NCBI GenBank assembly: GCA_039820405.1 | Contig: JBCBQC010000049.1 | Coordinates: 1 to 46,918 of the forward strand | Direction of reading: 5' to 3' | Length of the DNA stretch: 46,918 bases | From: CALLVY01 sp937899855 | GTDB lineage: Bacteria > Bacteroidota > Bacteroidia > Chitinophagales > Saprospiraceae | Part shown: in pieces, positions 33,046 to 41,624 of the stretch | Layout: every line of letters starts with the position of its first letter | Position numbering within the stretch: position 1 is the first letter of the stretch | The notes under the pieces: generated by a model | Database searches by the model: none | What the model saw: only the letters and a program-made list of their open reading frames with translations | Told to the model about the DNA's origin: nothing | Made by a program: the position numbers and the translations under genes

Positions 33046-33792
33046 ATGTACCAAACCCTCAAACGCATCGCCCAAGGCCTCCTCCCTACGCCACTGCTCC
33101 AGCGCTACGAAGATCAGCTGCGTGCGCTGGCGGCACGGCCTTATCGGGGGGATCGTTACCGTTGCAACCTCTGCGGTTTTCGGATGGCCCGCTTCGTCGA
33201 ATTGGACCGTGGCGATCGCCTGTGCCCGCGTTGTGGCAGCCTGCCCCGGACGCGCCGGCTGTGGCGGGTGCTACAAACGGAAGTCGACTTGAACGGGCAG
33301 TCGATGCTCCATTTTTCCCCTCCCCGAAGCCTGGCCAAACAATTGGCTCGGAGCCCGCTGGCCCACTACCACCGCTCCGATTACGAGGGAGAGTTTGCCG
33401 CCGACTTCCAAATCGACCTCACCCAGATGTCCCTAGCCGACCGGAGCTATGACTTGCTGCTTTGCTACCACGTCCTGGAGCACATCGAAGCGGACCAGGC
33501 CGCCATGCGCGAGCTTTACCGGGTGCTGCGGCCCGGTGGCCGCTGTTATATCCAAACGCCTTTTCGCGAGGGGGAAATTTACGAAGACCCCACCATCCAG
33601 ACCCCCAGTGAGCGCCTGCTGCACTTTGGCCAAGAAGACCACGTACGGATCTACTCGGTCGCTGGGTTGAGCGAGCGGTTGCGGCGGGTGGGCTTTCGGG
33701 TGGAACGGCGGGATTTTGGGCCGGGGCAGGAGACCGACTTGGGTCTGAAAGAGCGGGAAACCCTCCTCATCGCCCACCGCCCACGGGGGTAG
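33046..33792 (+). CDS. Class I methyltransferase with N-terminal zinc ribbon
   Basis: Residues about 35-70 hold two CxxC pairs, YRCNLCGF and LCPRCGS, 20 residues apart, forming a rubredoxin-like zinc ribbon. The rest is an SAM-dependent methyltransferase of the Methyltransf_11 kind: SMLHFSPPRSLAKQLA as the first strand region, FQIDLTQMSLADRSYDLLLC, the post-motif YHVLEHIEADQAAMRELYRV, then LRPGGRCYIQTPF. The glycine-rich motif I is weak (HFSPPRSL for the usual E-x-G-x-G). That is typical of the sub-group with an N-terminal ribbon, often found in sugar or lipid modification. A GTG start at 32977 would add 23 residues; I prefer the ATG at 33046. The substrate is unknown. Confidence 0.82.
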   Translation: MYQTLKRIAQGLLPTPLLQRYEDQLRALAARPYRGDRYRCNLCGFRMARFVELDRGDRLCPRCGSLPRTRRLWRVLQTEVDLNGQSMLHFSPPRSLAKQLARSPLAHYHRSDYEGEFAADFQIDLTQMSLADRSYDLLLCYHVLEHIEADQAAMRELYRVLRPGGRCYIQTPFREGEIYEDPTIQTPSERLLHFGQEDHVRIYSVAGLSERLRRVGFRVERRDFGPGQETDLGLKERETLLIAHRPRG

Positions 33793-33861
33793 ATTTCCGG
33801 TGATTTGGAGCGGCAAGTCGGGCAGAAAAGCGTAATTTGGAGGCTCAAAATTTCAACCGCG

Positions 33862-34338
33862 ATGAAAGCAGCCAGTGTCAGAGAATTAAAAATTGCCCTC
33901 CAACAACAACCGAGTGCCCGGCTCGTCGAACTGTGCCTTCAACTGGCGAAATTCAAAAAGGACAACAAAGAATACCTGACCTACCTGGTGTACGAAGCCG
34001 ACGACGAGGCGGCCTATATCCGCAGCGTCAAAAGTGAGGTGGAAGCTCAGTTTGAAGAGATGAACCGAAAAAGCTACTACTTCATCAAAAAAAGCGTCCG
34101 CAAAATTCTCCGGCAGGTTAAAAAGTACATCCGCTATTCTAAGAAAAAGGAAACGGAGGTCGAATTGCTGCTGCATTTTTGCTGGCAACTCCGCGAATTA
34201 CAGCCCCCCATCTCCCGCCACCAATTGCTGCAAAACATTTACGAACGCCAACTGGCCCTACTCCGCAAAAAGATCGACCTGCTCCACGAAGATTTGCAGT
34301 ACGACTACGCCCAGGAACTGCGGGCGCTACGAGAATAA
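33862..34338 (+). CDS. Conserved helical protein of unknown function
   Basis: This 158-residue protein starts MKAASVRELKIALQQQPSAR and is basic and helical throughout (SYYFIKKSVRKILRQVKKYI, then RYSKKKETEVELLLHFCWQL and LLHEDLQYDYAQELRAL). I recall near-identical segments in Bacteroidota proteins annotated as hypothetical, so it is probably conserved in the phylum, but no function is known. The basic helix could bind nucleic acid. The ATG at 33862 is chosen over 33805 because the recalled relatives begin with MK(A/T)A(S/T)V. Confidence 0.7.
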   Translation: MKAASVRELKIALQQQPSARLVELCLQLAKFKKDNKEYLTYLVYEADDEAAYIRSVKSEVEAQFEEMNRKSYYFIKKSVRKILRQVKKYIRYSKKKETEVELLLHFCWQLRELQPPISRHQLLQNIYERQLALLRKKIDLLHEDLQYDYAQELRALRE

Positions 34339-34734
34339 GGGGGCGGTGTCTCCGTCCTAAGGAGCCAAAGCGAAATGTTAAAATTTTAAATCGACCACTT
34401 TTTTTCAGAAAATTTTCTCAGCAAAATCAAGGGTTTCAGCCGGTTTTGCTAACCAAGCGTTCCATTGGCTTATGGGCCCGAATGCTTTCGGGACCACCCT
34501 TTTGCCCCAAGCTCTACCCCCTCCTCTACTCCTAACAGCGCTTTTGTCTACAGCCTTCCTCCAATGCCGCCCCCAGTTCTACTTACGGTCCTACTTCCCC
34601 TCCAATTTGGCCTTACCTTCCGTTTTACTTCTAGCCCTTTCCCAATTGCCCACTCCTTGATCCACCAACGCGGAGACCTCCAAATCTTGAGCCAGTTCCC
34701 CCCTTCGACTGCTCCCGAGCGGTACCCGACTTTC
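34339..34734. other. Intergenic region without a supported gene
   Basis: A plus-strand frame enters from here into 35118, but it is the antisense of the HxlR gene and has no coding character. The only structure I see is a small hairpin, CCCGAA-TGCT-TTCGGG at 34477-34492, without a T-run. The first 60 bases are AT-rich with a run of eight T near 34400 but no strong stem before it. Confidence 0.5.
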
Positions 34735-35061
34735 TCAGCCCCCCATATGCGCCTCGCCCCAATCCCGCATGCTCCCGATGATGGGCAGCAGCGACTGCCC
34801 CAAGTCGGTAAGCGAATACTCCACCCGGGGCGGGATCTCCGCATAAATTTTGCGAGACAATATCCCGTCCGCTTCCAACTCCCGCAACTGCTTGGTGAGC
34901 ATCTGTTTGCTGATCCCCACAATGCCCCGTTGCAGTACGCCAAAACGATTAGCGCCTTTGGTGATGAGGAATATAATGATGGGCTTCCACTTGCCTCCAA
35001 TCTTACTCATGGTGAAGGTGACGGGACACTCGTGTACTTCAATGGATTTTCTTTCGGTCAT
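34735..35061 (-). CDS. HxlR-family transcriptional regulator
   Basis: This 108-residue winged-helix protein has the signature CPVTFTMSKIGGKWKPIIIF, a helix-turn-helix around FGVLQRGIVGISKQMLTKQL and the wing AEIPPRVEYSLTDLG. Cys12 occupies the position of the redox-sensing cysteine of YodB-type regulators, as in the other HxlR protein of this window. It is divergent from a broken SnoaL-like gene with 194 bases between them. That region carries TAGTC/GACTA repeats and a TACAAA-TTTGTA palindrome that are good operator candidates. Its probable target is now a pseudogene, so the regulator may have lost its local job or control other genes. Confidence 0.9.
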   Translation of the reverse strand: MTERKSIEVHECPVTFTMSKIGGKWKPIIIFLITKGANRFGVLQRGIVGISKQMLTKQLRELEADGILSRKIYAEIPPRVEYSLTDLGQSLLPIIGSMRDWGEAHMGG

Positions 35062-35102
35062 GACGGATTTTTACGATCACCTAACTCGTTGATTATCAAC
35101 AT

Positions 35103-35177
35103 TAGTCATATTTCATAGACTAGCTAATTTTAGGATGACTACTTGTTTTTACAGAACAAAGTTACAAATTTTGTATC
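35103..35177. promoter_or_regulatory. Operator candidates between HxlR and SnoaL-like genes
   Basis: TAGTC at 35103-35107 faces GACTA at 35118-35122, and a longer TAGTCAT (35103-35109) faces ATGACTA (35135-35141). At 35163-35175, TACAAA-T-TTTGTA is a perfect dyad around one base. The first group lies just upstream of the HxlR start codon at 35061, where an autoregulatory site would be expected; the second lies closer to the pseudogene. Confidence 0.45.
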
Positions 35178-35255
35178 GAAGGGTCAATCAATATTTTAAA
35201 TGTACGACCCACCAAACGAGCTAAATTTTACTCGCTCCTTAGATCAATCGATCCA

Positions 35256-35877
35256 ATGTTAAGCGCACAAGAAAAACAGAATATCCAACTCGTATGGGAC
35301 GGCATGGGTGCCCTCCTCGACAATAAAACGAAGCGGTGGTGGAAATCTCCTTTGCCGAGGATTTTATCCAATACAATCCCTGGGCCCAGGATGGATTGGC
35401 CCACGTCAAGGAGATGCTCCAATTCAACTTTGGCTACCGCCCCATCCGCTGGGTCGCCGATGGCGACGTCATGGTCTACCACGGCTACTACACCGCCCCG
35501 AACAACGCGCCGCCAATAAGGCCACCGTTCGCCGCTTTTTGGATCACGTACTCAATCGCGGCCGGGTCGACCAAATCCCCAAGCTGGTCAGCAGCGACTA
35601 CACCTACCACCACGAAACGGAGGGGCCATTGCGGGGTCGGGCCGTATTGGAAAATCACTTGGTTCATAAGAATGGGGGACGCATCCCACACGACAACAAA
35701 ATGCTGCTGGCCTCGGGCGACTTGGTCCTAGCGCATTCCCATTATTTTGGCGACGCGGAGCGGGTGGTCTTTGATTGGTTCCGGTTGGATGGGGCCAGTA
35801 AAATTGCGGAGCACTGGAGCGTCGAGCAAGCCATCACGCCACTGGAAGAAGTCACCAACGAACATCCGCACTTTTAA
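35256..35877 (+). pseudogene. SnoaL/NTF2-like protein gene with two frame changes
   Basis: Three frames must be joined to read one protein. Frame 1 from 35256 gives MLSAQEKQNIQLVWDGMGAL then LDNKTK. A shift near 35335 gives VVEISFAEDFIQYNPWAQDG, then HVKEM...RWVADGDVMVYHGYYTAPN. A second shift near 35500 gives NKATVRRFLDHVLNRGRVDQ to SVEQAITPLEEVTNEHPHF, stopping at 35877. The pieces resemble a tandem SnoaL-like aldol-condensation/NTF2 fold: the first unit lacks its second half (the usual region after YTAPN), the second unit looks complete. This indicates a small insertion or deletion plus an internal deletion. The last piece (about 120 codons) is still an intact single domain. A sequencing error could explain one shift but not the missing segment. 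Confidence 0.75.
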
Positions 35878-35947
35878 GTACAACCGCCATTCGCTGCTCC
35901 CCCCCGCATCTCCGTCCCGGGGCAGAGACGCGGTCCTTCAAGCTGCT

Positions 35948-36658
35948 TTACACGGCAATCAGCTGCGCCTCGGGGATGGCGCGATTGATGATGAGGGCCC
36001 CCAGGTTCCACCAACGGGCCGCCCGGTCGAGAATCCAAGCATCGGTGGATACTACCAGGTTTTCGCTTTCGGCCAGTACTTTATCGGGGTTGTACACCAA
36101 GTCTACCTGCCAGTCCCAATTGGCGGCGTCGCTGAGTTCCCGCAGCCGGCTCTTTAGGCGGCCACTATTGGAAATGGGTTGGTCCAAGTACCAGCGGACG
36201 GGGCCCACCCCCCATTCCCGAAGCAAGCGCCCCACCAGTAGGATGGCGGCCTCGGTTTTTTGCACTCGCTTGTAGGAACCGTGTACACTGGAGATGTCGC
36301 GGTAGGTCCCATCGCGACCGCGGAAGAGGTAGGCTCCCGAGAGGGCACTTTCCAGGAGGATGAGTAGGTTAAAGCCGTCGATGTCGATGGCCTGCCCGGC
36401 TACTTGGGCACTGGACCATTCGCGGGCGCGGCGCTGGGCAATGGACTGGGGGCTGGCGCTGATGCGGAAGATGGCGTTGCGCTGGCGTTTGTTGAGGCGG
36501 TATCGATTGCCGACCAACTGGAGGGCGGAATGGGGGGCGTAGCCCCGGCCGAGGAGGTGGCCCAGATCGTCGGCGGCGTCGCGGAAGGTGGGGTGCCAGG
36601 TGGGGGCAAAATACTGATCGTCGTTGGACTGTTTGCCGCGGTTGCGAGGCTTGGCCAT
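35948..36658 (-). CDS. DUF434-family protein
   Basis: The 236-residue protein matches the layout I recall for DUF434: FRDAADDLGHLLGRGYAPHS then ALQLVGNRYRLNKRQRNAIFR at the N-terminus, IDIDGFNLLILLESALSGAY and GTYRDISSVHGSYK in the middle, and VRWYLDQPISNSGRLKSRLR with LVVSTDAWILDRAARWWNLG at the C-terminus. Asp and Arg in the conserved blocks (DGFN, RDISSVHG, WYLDxPxSNSG) look like a catalytic or metal site, and the fold may be related to nuclease or PIN-like domains, but the function is not established. The start at 36658 is chosen over 36832 because the longer frame crosses the promoter of the divergent LamG gene. Confidence 0.85.
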   Translation of the reverse strand: MAKPRNRGKQSNDDQYFAPTWHPTFRDAADDLGHLLGRGYAPHSALQLVGNRYRLNKRQRNAIFRISASPQSIAQRRAREWSSAQVAGQAIDIDGFNLLILLESALSGAYLFRGRDGTYRDISSVHGSYKRVQKTEAAILLVGRLLREWGVGPVRWYLDQPISNSGRLKSRLRELSDAANWDWQVDLVYNPDKVLAESENLVVSTDAWILDRAARWWNLGALIINRAIPEAQLIAV

Positions 36659-36730
36659 GAGTGTGGGGGGGATGGATGAAGGGTGAAGATAGGAATTGTA
36701 AGGGGCAGACCAAGAAAAGGAAATCCGAAC

Positions 36731-36761
36731 TTGACAAAAAGTACGAGCCTTTTTAAATTTG
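36731..36761 (+). promoter_or_regulatory. Predicted promoter of the LamG/T9SS gene
   Basis: TTG at 36731-36733 and TAAATTTG at 36754-36761 are 20 bases apart, a complete Bacteroidota promoter match. It ends 24 bases before the start codon at 36786. Confidence 0.75.
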
Positions 36762-36785
36762 ATCTGTACAGAAAATACCAAAGAT

Positions 36786-37811
36786 ATGAGACTGATGACC
36801 TGCCTTTTCCTCCTCCTAAGCCTTTGTGCCACCAGCAGCTTTGCCCAAATCGACTCCGGTTTGGTCGCTTACTATCCCTTCACCGGCAATGCCCTCGACG
36901 TCACCGGCAATGGCCACGACGCATCCGATATCGCCGGGGCCGAGTCGATCCCGGACCGCAATGGGGTCGACAGCAGTGCTTTTAGGTTCAACGGGCTGAC
37001 CGACTACATCCAAATTCTGCACGCCTCCGATATTGATTTTGGCGATGCCGAGGCCTTTGCCTTTTCCCTCTGGATCAATATCCCTGAGTTTCAGGAAAAC
37101 ACCGTTGGCAGTGTCAACGACATCATCTCCAAGTGGCCCGCCCTTTCGAACGTCCCCTACGGCTACGCCCTCCGCTTCATCAACCACACCCATCCCGACA
37201 ATCCCAACCGCTTGTGGTTCGGCCGTTACGAAGGCAATTCGAGCGCCTGCAATACCTTGCCCAGCGTCACCAATACCTACGCACTCAACGATGGGCAGTG
37301 GCACCACATCGTGTTCCAAAGAACGGAGGACCAACTCCTCGAGATCTACATCGACGGAGTCATCGACGCCACCACCACCGACCAATCGACTTGCTCGCTG
37401 GGCAATGTCCAAAACCTCTTCTTTGGCCTGCGCACCTTCTCCCAACTCTCCATCGATCAACGCCGCCCCTTTACCGGCGCACTCGATGAGGTTCGAATTT
37501 ACACCCGCGCCCTCAACCCCGAGGACATCCAGCACCTAAAAGAATTTCGGACCCCCGTTTCCCTGGCTGCCGCTCCTCCCCTGGCTGGCCAAGTGCAAAT
37601 CCTTCCCAACCCCGTCATTGGGGATGAATTCTGGCTGGAGAACCAATCGGAGCTGGACCTTCAGCGGCTACGCCTGTACGACAATCAGGGCCGTCTGGTG
37701 CGAGAGTTTGGCGAACGCTACGAGCTGAGTGGCATCCTTCCCGGCGTTTATTACCTGGAAATCGAGTTGGCGGGACAACAGCGCGTGGCCAAAAAATTAC
37801 TGCGGCGGTAG
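36786..37811 (+). CDS. Secreted LamG-domain protein with type IX sorting domain
   Basis: A signal peptide (MRLMTCLFLLLSLCATSSFAQ) is followed by a concanavalin-like LamG/LamG-like jelly-roll domain (about 25-245): LVAYYPFTGNALDVTGNGHD, FRFNGLTDYIQI, FAFSLWINI, WHHIVFQRTEDQLLEIYIDG, and FTGALDEVRIYTRALNPEDI. The last 75 residues (VQILPNPVIGDEFWLE, LYDNQGRLVREFG, LPGVYYLEIE, KKLLRR) are a type A C-terminal domain for export by the type IX secretion system. The product is therefore secreted or surface-attached and probably binds glycans. No catalytic domain is attached. It has a strong promoter at 36731-36761 and is followed by the M1-family peptidase gene. Confidence 0.9.
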   Translation: MRLMTCLFLLLSLCATSSFAQIDSGLVAYYPFTGNALDVTGNGHDASDIAGAESIPDRNGVDSSAFRFNGLTDYIQILHASDIDFGDAEAFAFSLWINIPEFQENTVGSVNDIISKWPALSNVPYGYALRFINHTHPDNPNRLWFGRYEGNSSACNTLPSVTNTYALNDGQWHHIVFQRTEDQLLEIYIDGVIDATTTDQSTCSLGNVQNLFFGLRTFSQLSIDQRRPFTGALDEVRIYTRALNPEDIQHLKEFRTPVSLAAAPPLAGQVQILPNPVIGDEFWLENQSELDLQRLRLYDNQGRLVREFGERYELSGILPGVYYLEIELAGQQRVAKKLLRR

Positions 37812-37931
37812 TTCCCCCCAGGGCCCCCAGCTGCCCGCCTTCCGACCCCCCACCCCCCGATTTCGTCTAATTTCTCAACCATTAGCCGATCATTTCGTAT
37901 TTTGGTCTTTCGAAATTAACGAATCACAACT

Positions 37932-40322
37932 ATGTCCTTTTCTAAAATCACCCTCCTCTGCGTCTGCCTACTCGGCAACTGGAGCTTCTCCACTTTGTCG
38001 GCCCAGAACACGTCCAACCACGGCAACAAATTTGAACAGATTGATCCCCTCCTCCCCGCCCCCAATCAATACCGGGGCATGGATGGCGCCCCCGGCCCGG
38101 ATTACTGGCAACAACGCTGCGACTACGACATCGAAGCCACCCTCAATACCGAACAGCAACGACTCGACGGCACCGAGCTGATTACCTATTACAACCAATC
38201 CCCCCACACCCTGCGCTACCTGTGGATGCAGTTGGACGAAAACCAATTCTCCGCCGACAACACCAGCCACCGCTTCGACCCCAGCACCATCGCGGAGGCC
38301 ATGAGCGAACTCGAACTCCAGGCCCTCCAGGCCTGGGAGCAGATGGATGAACACGGCGTCAATATCGAAGCCGTCACCACCGCCGATGGGGAAGCCCTGC
38401 GCTACCTCATCAACAATACCATGATGCGCATCGAACTGCCCCGCCCCCTGGCGCCGGGCGACCAGTTCTCCTTCCGCGTGCAGTGGCACTACTACCTGGT
38501 GGATCGGGTCCTTTTCTCCGCCCTATCGGACATGGCCTTTTCCAGCTACCCCCGCGGCGGCTACGAATATTTTCCCAAAGACGGCAACTACCTCTACACC
38601 ATCACCCAGTGGTACCCCCGTCTGTGCGCCTACACCGACGTCGAGGGCTGGCAAAACCAGCAGTTTACCGGACAAGCCGAGTTCGCCCTCACCTTTGGCA
38701 ACTTCCTGGTCAAAATGACCGTTCCCGAAGACCACATGGTGGGTGCTACCGGGCAGTGTCTCAATTACGCCGCGGTGCTGAACCCCGAGCAAATGAACCG
38801 CTGGGAACAAGCGCAGGAAGCCAGCGAACCCGTCCAGATCGTCACCCTGGCAGAGGCGGAAAAGTTGGAGAAAAAGAAAAAGGCCAAGGGAACCAAGACC
38901 TGGATCTACAAGGCGGACCAGGTACGCGACTTCGCCTGGACGGCCAGTCGCAAGTTCGTCTGGGACGCCATGCCCTTCGTCACCTCCGAAGGCAAGAAGG
39001 TGATGTGCATGAGCTACTATGGCAAGGAGGCCTACCCCATCTATTCGCGTTACTCGACCAAGGCGGTCAAACAAACCCTCAAGACCTACTCCGATTTTAC
39101 CATTCCCTATCCCTACCCCGTGGCCATCTCCGTAGAGGCCGCCAACGGAATGGAATACCCCATGATCTGTTTCAACCCCGGACGTGCCGAGGAGGACGGT
39201 ACCTACACCTCCCAAGCCAAACACGCCGCCATCTCGGTCATTATCCACGAGGTGGGCCACAATTACTTCCCCATGATCATCAACAGTGACGAGCGACAGT
39301 GGACCTGGATGGATGAGGGGATGAACAGCTTTGTTCAGTTTTTAGCGGAAAGCGAATTCGACAACAATTACCCTTCTGGCTTTGGTGCCGGACATACCAT
39401 CGTCGATTACATGCGCCTCCCCAAGGACATGCTGGAGCCCATCATGACCAACGGGGAAAATTTGATCGACTTTGGGGCGAATGCTTATACCAAACCAGCG
39501 GCCGCCCTCAATGTGCTGCGCGAAACCGTCATGGGACGCGAACTCTTCGATCTGGCCTTTAAGGAGTATTGCCGCCGCTGGGCCTTTAAAAACCCCACCC
39601 CCGCCGACTTCTTCCGCACGATGGAGGACGCCAGTGGCATCGAACTCGACTGGTTCTGGCGCGGCTGGTTTTACAGCATCGACAACACCGACATCTCGCT
39701 CGATAGCATTACTTGGTACAAGGTAGATTTGGAGAATGATCCCAAGGTCCTCACCCAGGAAGTGACCTCCAAAACACCCCCGCCGGCTTATTCCATCTCC
39801 AAGGAGCGCAACCGCGAAGCGGGAATGAACTTCACCATCGAGGAAGACCCCCAGCTGGTCGATTTTTACACCAACTATCGCCCCTGGGAAACCGAAGATT
39901 CCGTCGAGCAGTGGACCCAAAAGCTGTACGAAGTAACCTACTCGGCCAAAGAAAAAGAACAACTGTACGGCGACAAAAATTACTACGAGTTGCATTTCAG
40001 CAACAAAGGGGGCCTGGTGATGCCCGTCATCATCGAGTGGACTTACGAGGACGGCAGCAAGGAGGTAGAACGGGTTCCGGTGCAGATCTGGCGGAAGGAC
40101 GAAAGTCGCTTTACCAAAGTTTTTGTAAAAGATAAGGTCGCCACGGGCATCGTCATTGATCCCTACAAGGAGACGGTCGACGTGGACGAATCCAACAACA
40201 ATTGGCCCGTCAAACAACTACCAAGCCGTTTTCAGGTGTACAAAAAGAACAAGGAGTACAAGCCCCTCAACCCCATGCAAAAGGCCCAGCAGAAGGATAA
40301 GAAAAAGAAGATCAAGCCTTAG
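37932..40322 (+). CDS. M1-family metallopeptidase
   Basis: The exported 796-residue protein (signal peptide to about residue 24, ending TLSAQ) has the zinc site HEVGH near residues 439-443, followed after 18 residues by the third ligand in DEGMNSF. It also has NGMEYP upstream, matching the GxMEN-type exopeptidase motif of M1 peptidases with Tyr for Asn. WFWRGWFYSIDN after the active-site domain is typical of the Bacteroidota branch of the family. The N-terminal 250 residues form the usual beta-saddle domain (DIEATLNTEQQRLDGTELIT). The Lys-rich tail has no type IX signal, so it should stay in the periplasm or be attached another way. It follows the LamG gene by 120 bases. Confidence 0.93.
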   Translation: MSFSKITLLCVCLLGNWSFSTLSAQNTSNHGNKFEQIDPLLPAPNQYRGMDGAPGPDYWQQRCDYDIEATLNTEQQRLDGTELITYYNQSPHTLRYLWMQLDENQFSADNTSHRFDPSTIAEAMSELELQALQAWEQMDEHGVNIEAVTTADGEALRYLINNTMMRIELPRPLAPGDQFSFRVQWHYYLVDRVLFSALSDMAFSSYPRGGYEYFPKDGNYLYTITQWYPRLCAYTDVEGWQNQQFTGQAEFALTFGNFLVKMTVPEDHMVGATGQCLNYAAVLNPEQMNRWEQAQEASEPVQIVTLAEAEKLEKKKKAKGTKTWIYKADQVRDFAWTASRKFVWDAMPFVTSEGKKVMCMSYYGKEAYPIYSRYSTKAVKQTLKTYSDFTIPYPYPVAISVEAANGMEYPMICFNPGRAEEDGTYTSQAKHAAISVIIHEVGHNYFPMIINSDERQWTWMDEGMNSFVQFLAESEFDNNYPSGFGAGHTIVDYMRLPKDMLEPIMTNGENLIDFGANAYTKPAAALNVLRETVMGRELFDLAFKEYCRRWAFKNPTPADFFRTMEDASGIELDWFWRGWFYSIDNTDISLDSITWYKVDLENDPKVLTQEVTSKTPPPAYSISKERNREAGMNFTIEEDPQLVDFYTNYRPWETEDSVEQWTQKLYEVTYSAKEKEQLYGDKNYYELHFSNKGGLVMPVIIEWTYEDGSKEVERVPVQIWRKDESRFTKVFVKDKVATGIVIDPYKETVDVDESNNNWPVKQLPSRFQVYKKNKEYKPLNPMQKAQQKDKKKKIKP

Positions 40323-40544
40323 GTCCCCAACCGGGGCCTCTGGCTGCCGAGTTGCGCAATTTCGTAGCCCACGATCACCGTCTCGCAATCGCTCCCCCAA
40401 CGCTAGCCCCCCCCGTTGTCCGCTATCGCGGATGACTCGGTGGCAAGTAATGAGGTAAGCAATGGGATTGGAGCTGGCCGACGCAAAATTTTTTATCTGC
40501 TTAGAATTGGCTATCTTCTGGCCCCTAAATGCCCGCTTATTCTT

Positions 40545-41114
40545 ATGCAAGCAGATTACATCCGCAGTGTCCAGAAGCAGTTTGCCTACTACAAAATGCT
40601 CGGTGACAAAACCATCGCCCAGTTGGACGATGCGCAGCTCTTTTGGTCGCCCGATGCGGAGAGCAACAGCCTGGCGGCCATCGTCAAACACCTCTGGGGG
40701 AATATGCGCTCCCGCTGGACCGACTTTTACACCACCGACGGAGAAAAACCCTGGCGGGATCGCGAGGCCGAATTCGTAGTCGACTTCCAAACCCGCGCCG
40801 AACTCCTGGACCGTTGGGAAAGCGGCTGGACCACCCTCTTCGCCATCATCAACCAGCTCGAAGCGGCCGATCTCGAACGGATCATCTACATCCGCAACCT
40901 GGGCCACAGCGTGGTCGAAGCCATCAATCGACAGCTGGCCCACTACGCCTACCACGTCGGTCAGATGGTCGCCCTCGGCAAGCAATTGCGGGGAGCGCAG
41001 TGGCAGTCGCTATCGATTCCGCGGGGCGGCTCGGCGGCCTACAACGCCCAGAAATTCGCCCAGCAAAAAAGGCGACAACACTTCACCGATGAGTTTTTAA
41101 CGGATGAATCTTAA
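40545..41114 (+). CDS. DinB-like protein (DUF1572 type)
   Basis: The 189-residue four-helix-bundle protein begins MQADYIRSVQKQFAYYKMLG, continues ESNSLAAIVKHLWGNMRSRW, with a His in the IVKHLWGN helix, and has HSVVEAINRQLAHYAYHVGQ with further His residues. These three His positions (in HLWGN, HYAYHVGQ) match the metal-binding residues of DinB/YfiT-like proteins of the DUF1572 group. Such proteins are possible metal-dependent thiol-transferases (bacillithiol or similar), but the reaction here is unknown. The start at 40545 is chosen over 40416 because the family begins directly at the first helix. It overlaps the gluconokinase gene by 11 bases, an odd partner that suggests co-transcription. 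Confidence 0.85.
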   Translation: MQADYIRSVQKQFAYYKMLGDKTIAQLDDAQLFWSPDAESNSLAAIVKHLWGNMRSRWTDFYTTDGEKPWRDREAEFVVDFQTRAELLDRWESGWTTLFAIINQLEAADLERIIYIRNLGHSVVEAINRQLAHYAYHVGQMVALGKQLRGAQWQSLSIPRGGSAAYNAQKFAQQKRRQHFTDEFLTDES

Positions 41115-41604
41115 ACCGGCCTACCTCGTAATGGGCGTCAGTGGCGTGGGCAAGACGACCCTCGGCAAAAAGCTGGCCCAGCAGCAGCAAGTCCCCTTTT
41201 TTGACGCGGATGATTTTCACCCCCCCACCAACGTCGACAAGATGTCCCGGGGCATCCCCCTGCAGGACGCCGACCGTTGGCCCTGGCTGGCGCGCCTCCA
41301 CCAGCTGCTCCAAACGGAGAGCCAGCGCGAAGGCTTGGTCCTGGCCTGCTCCGCCCTCAAGGCCTCTTACCGGCAGGTACTGCGTGGGGAAGCGCCCCCC
41401 CTGCCCCTACGCATCCTCTTTCTGGAGGCCCCCTACCCTTTTATCCTACAACGCCTCCAAGCCCGTACCCAACACTTTATGCCGCCCAGTCTGCTCCAAT
41501 CCCAATTCGATACCCTGGAAGTCCCCACGGAGGCCCTGCGGCTCGACGCCCGCCTCCCACTTCCAGTTCTGATCGAGCAGATCATCGCCCATTACGCCCA
41601 CTAA
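41104..41604 (+). CDS. gntK: Gluconokinase
   Basis: The 166-residue protein has the Walker A loop GVSGVGKTT (residues 11-19), then FFDADDFHPPTNVDKMSRGI, LVLACSALKASYRQVLRG and LPLRILFLEA. That is the complete pattern of the small GntK-type gluconate kinases: DADDFHP binds gluconate and the Lys after SALK participates in catalysis. It phosphorylates gluconate to 6-phosphogluconate for the pentose phosphate or Entner-Doudoroff pathway. The length is normal. It lies between the DinB-like gene (overlap of 11 bases) and the gluconate permease gene (20 bases), so the unit takes up and activates gluconate. No GntR-type regulator is adjacent. Confidence 0.93.
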   Translation: MNLKPAYLVMGVSGVGKTTLGKKLAQQQQVPFFDADDFHPPTNVDKMSRGIPLQDADRWPWLARLHQLLQTESQREGLVLACSALKASYRQVLRGEAPPLPLRILFLEAPYPFILQRLQARTQHFMPPSLLQSQFDTLEVPTEALRLDARLPLPVLIEQIIAHYAH

Positions 41605-41624
41605 ACGCACCCAAGCCCCAAGCC

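Noticed and set aside
34465..35118. 217-codon plus-strand frame over the HxlR gene
   Set aside because: It is antisense to a clear HxlR regulator, and its first 90 residues are low-complexity Pro/Ser/Leu.
40323..40345. GGTCCCC-AACC-GGGGCC after the M1 peptidase gene as a terminator
   Set aside because: The stem is short and includes a G-T pair, and no T-run follows.
41277..41624. Long N-terminal extension of the gluconate permease frame
   Set aside because: It overlaps the whole second half of gluconokinase in another phase and is Pro/Ala-rich with no membrane character. The ATG at 41625 starts a proper first helix.
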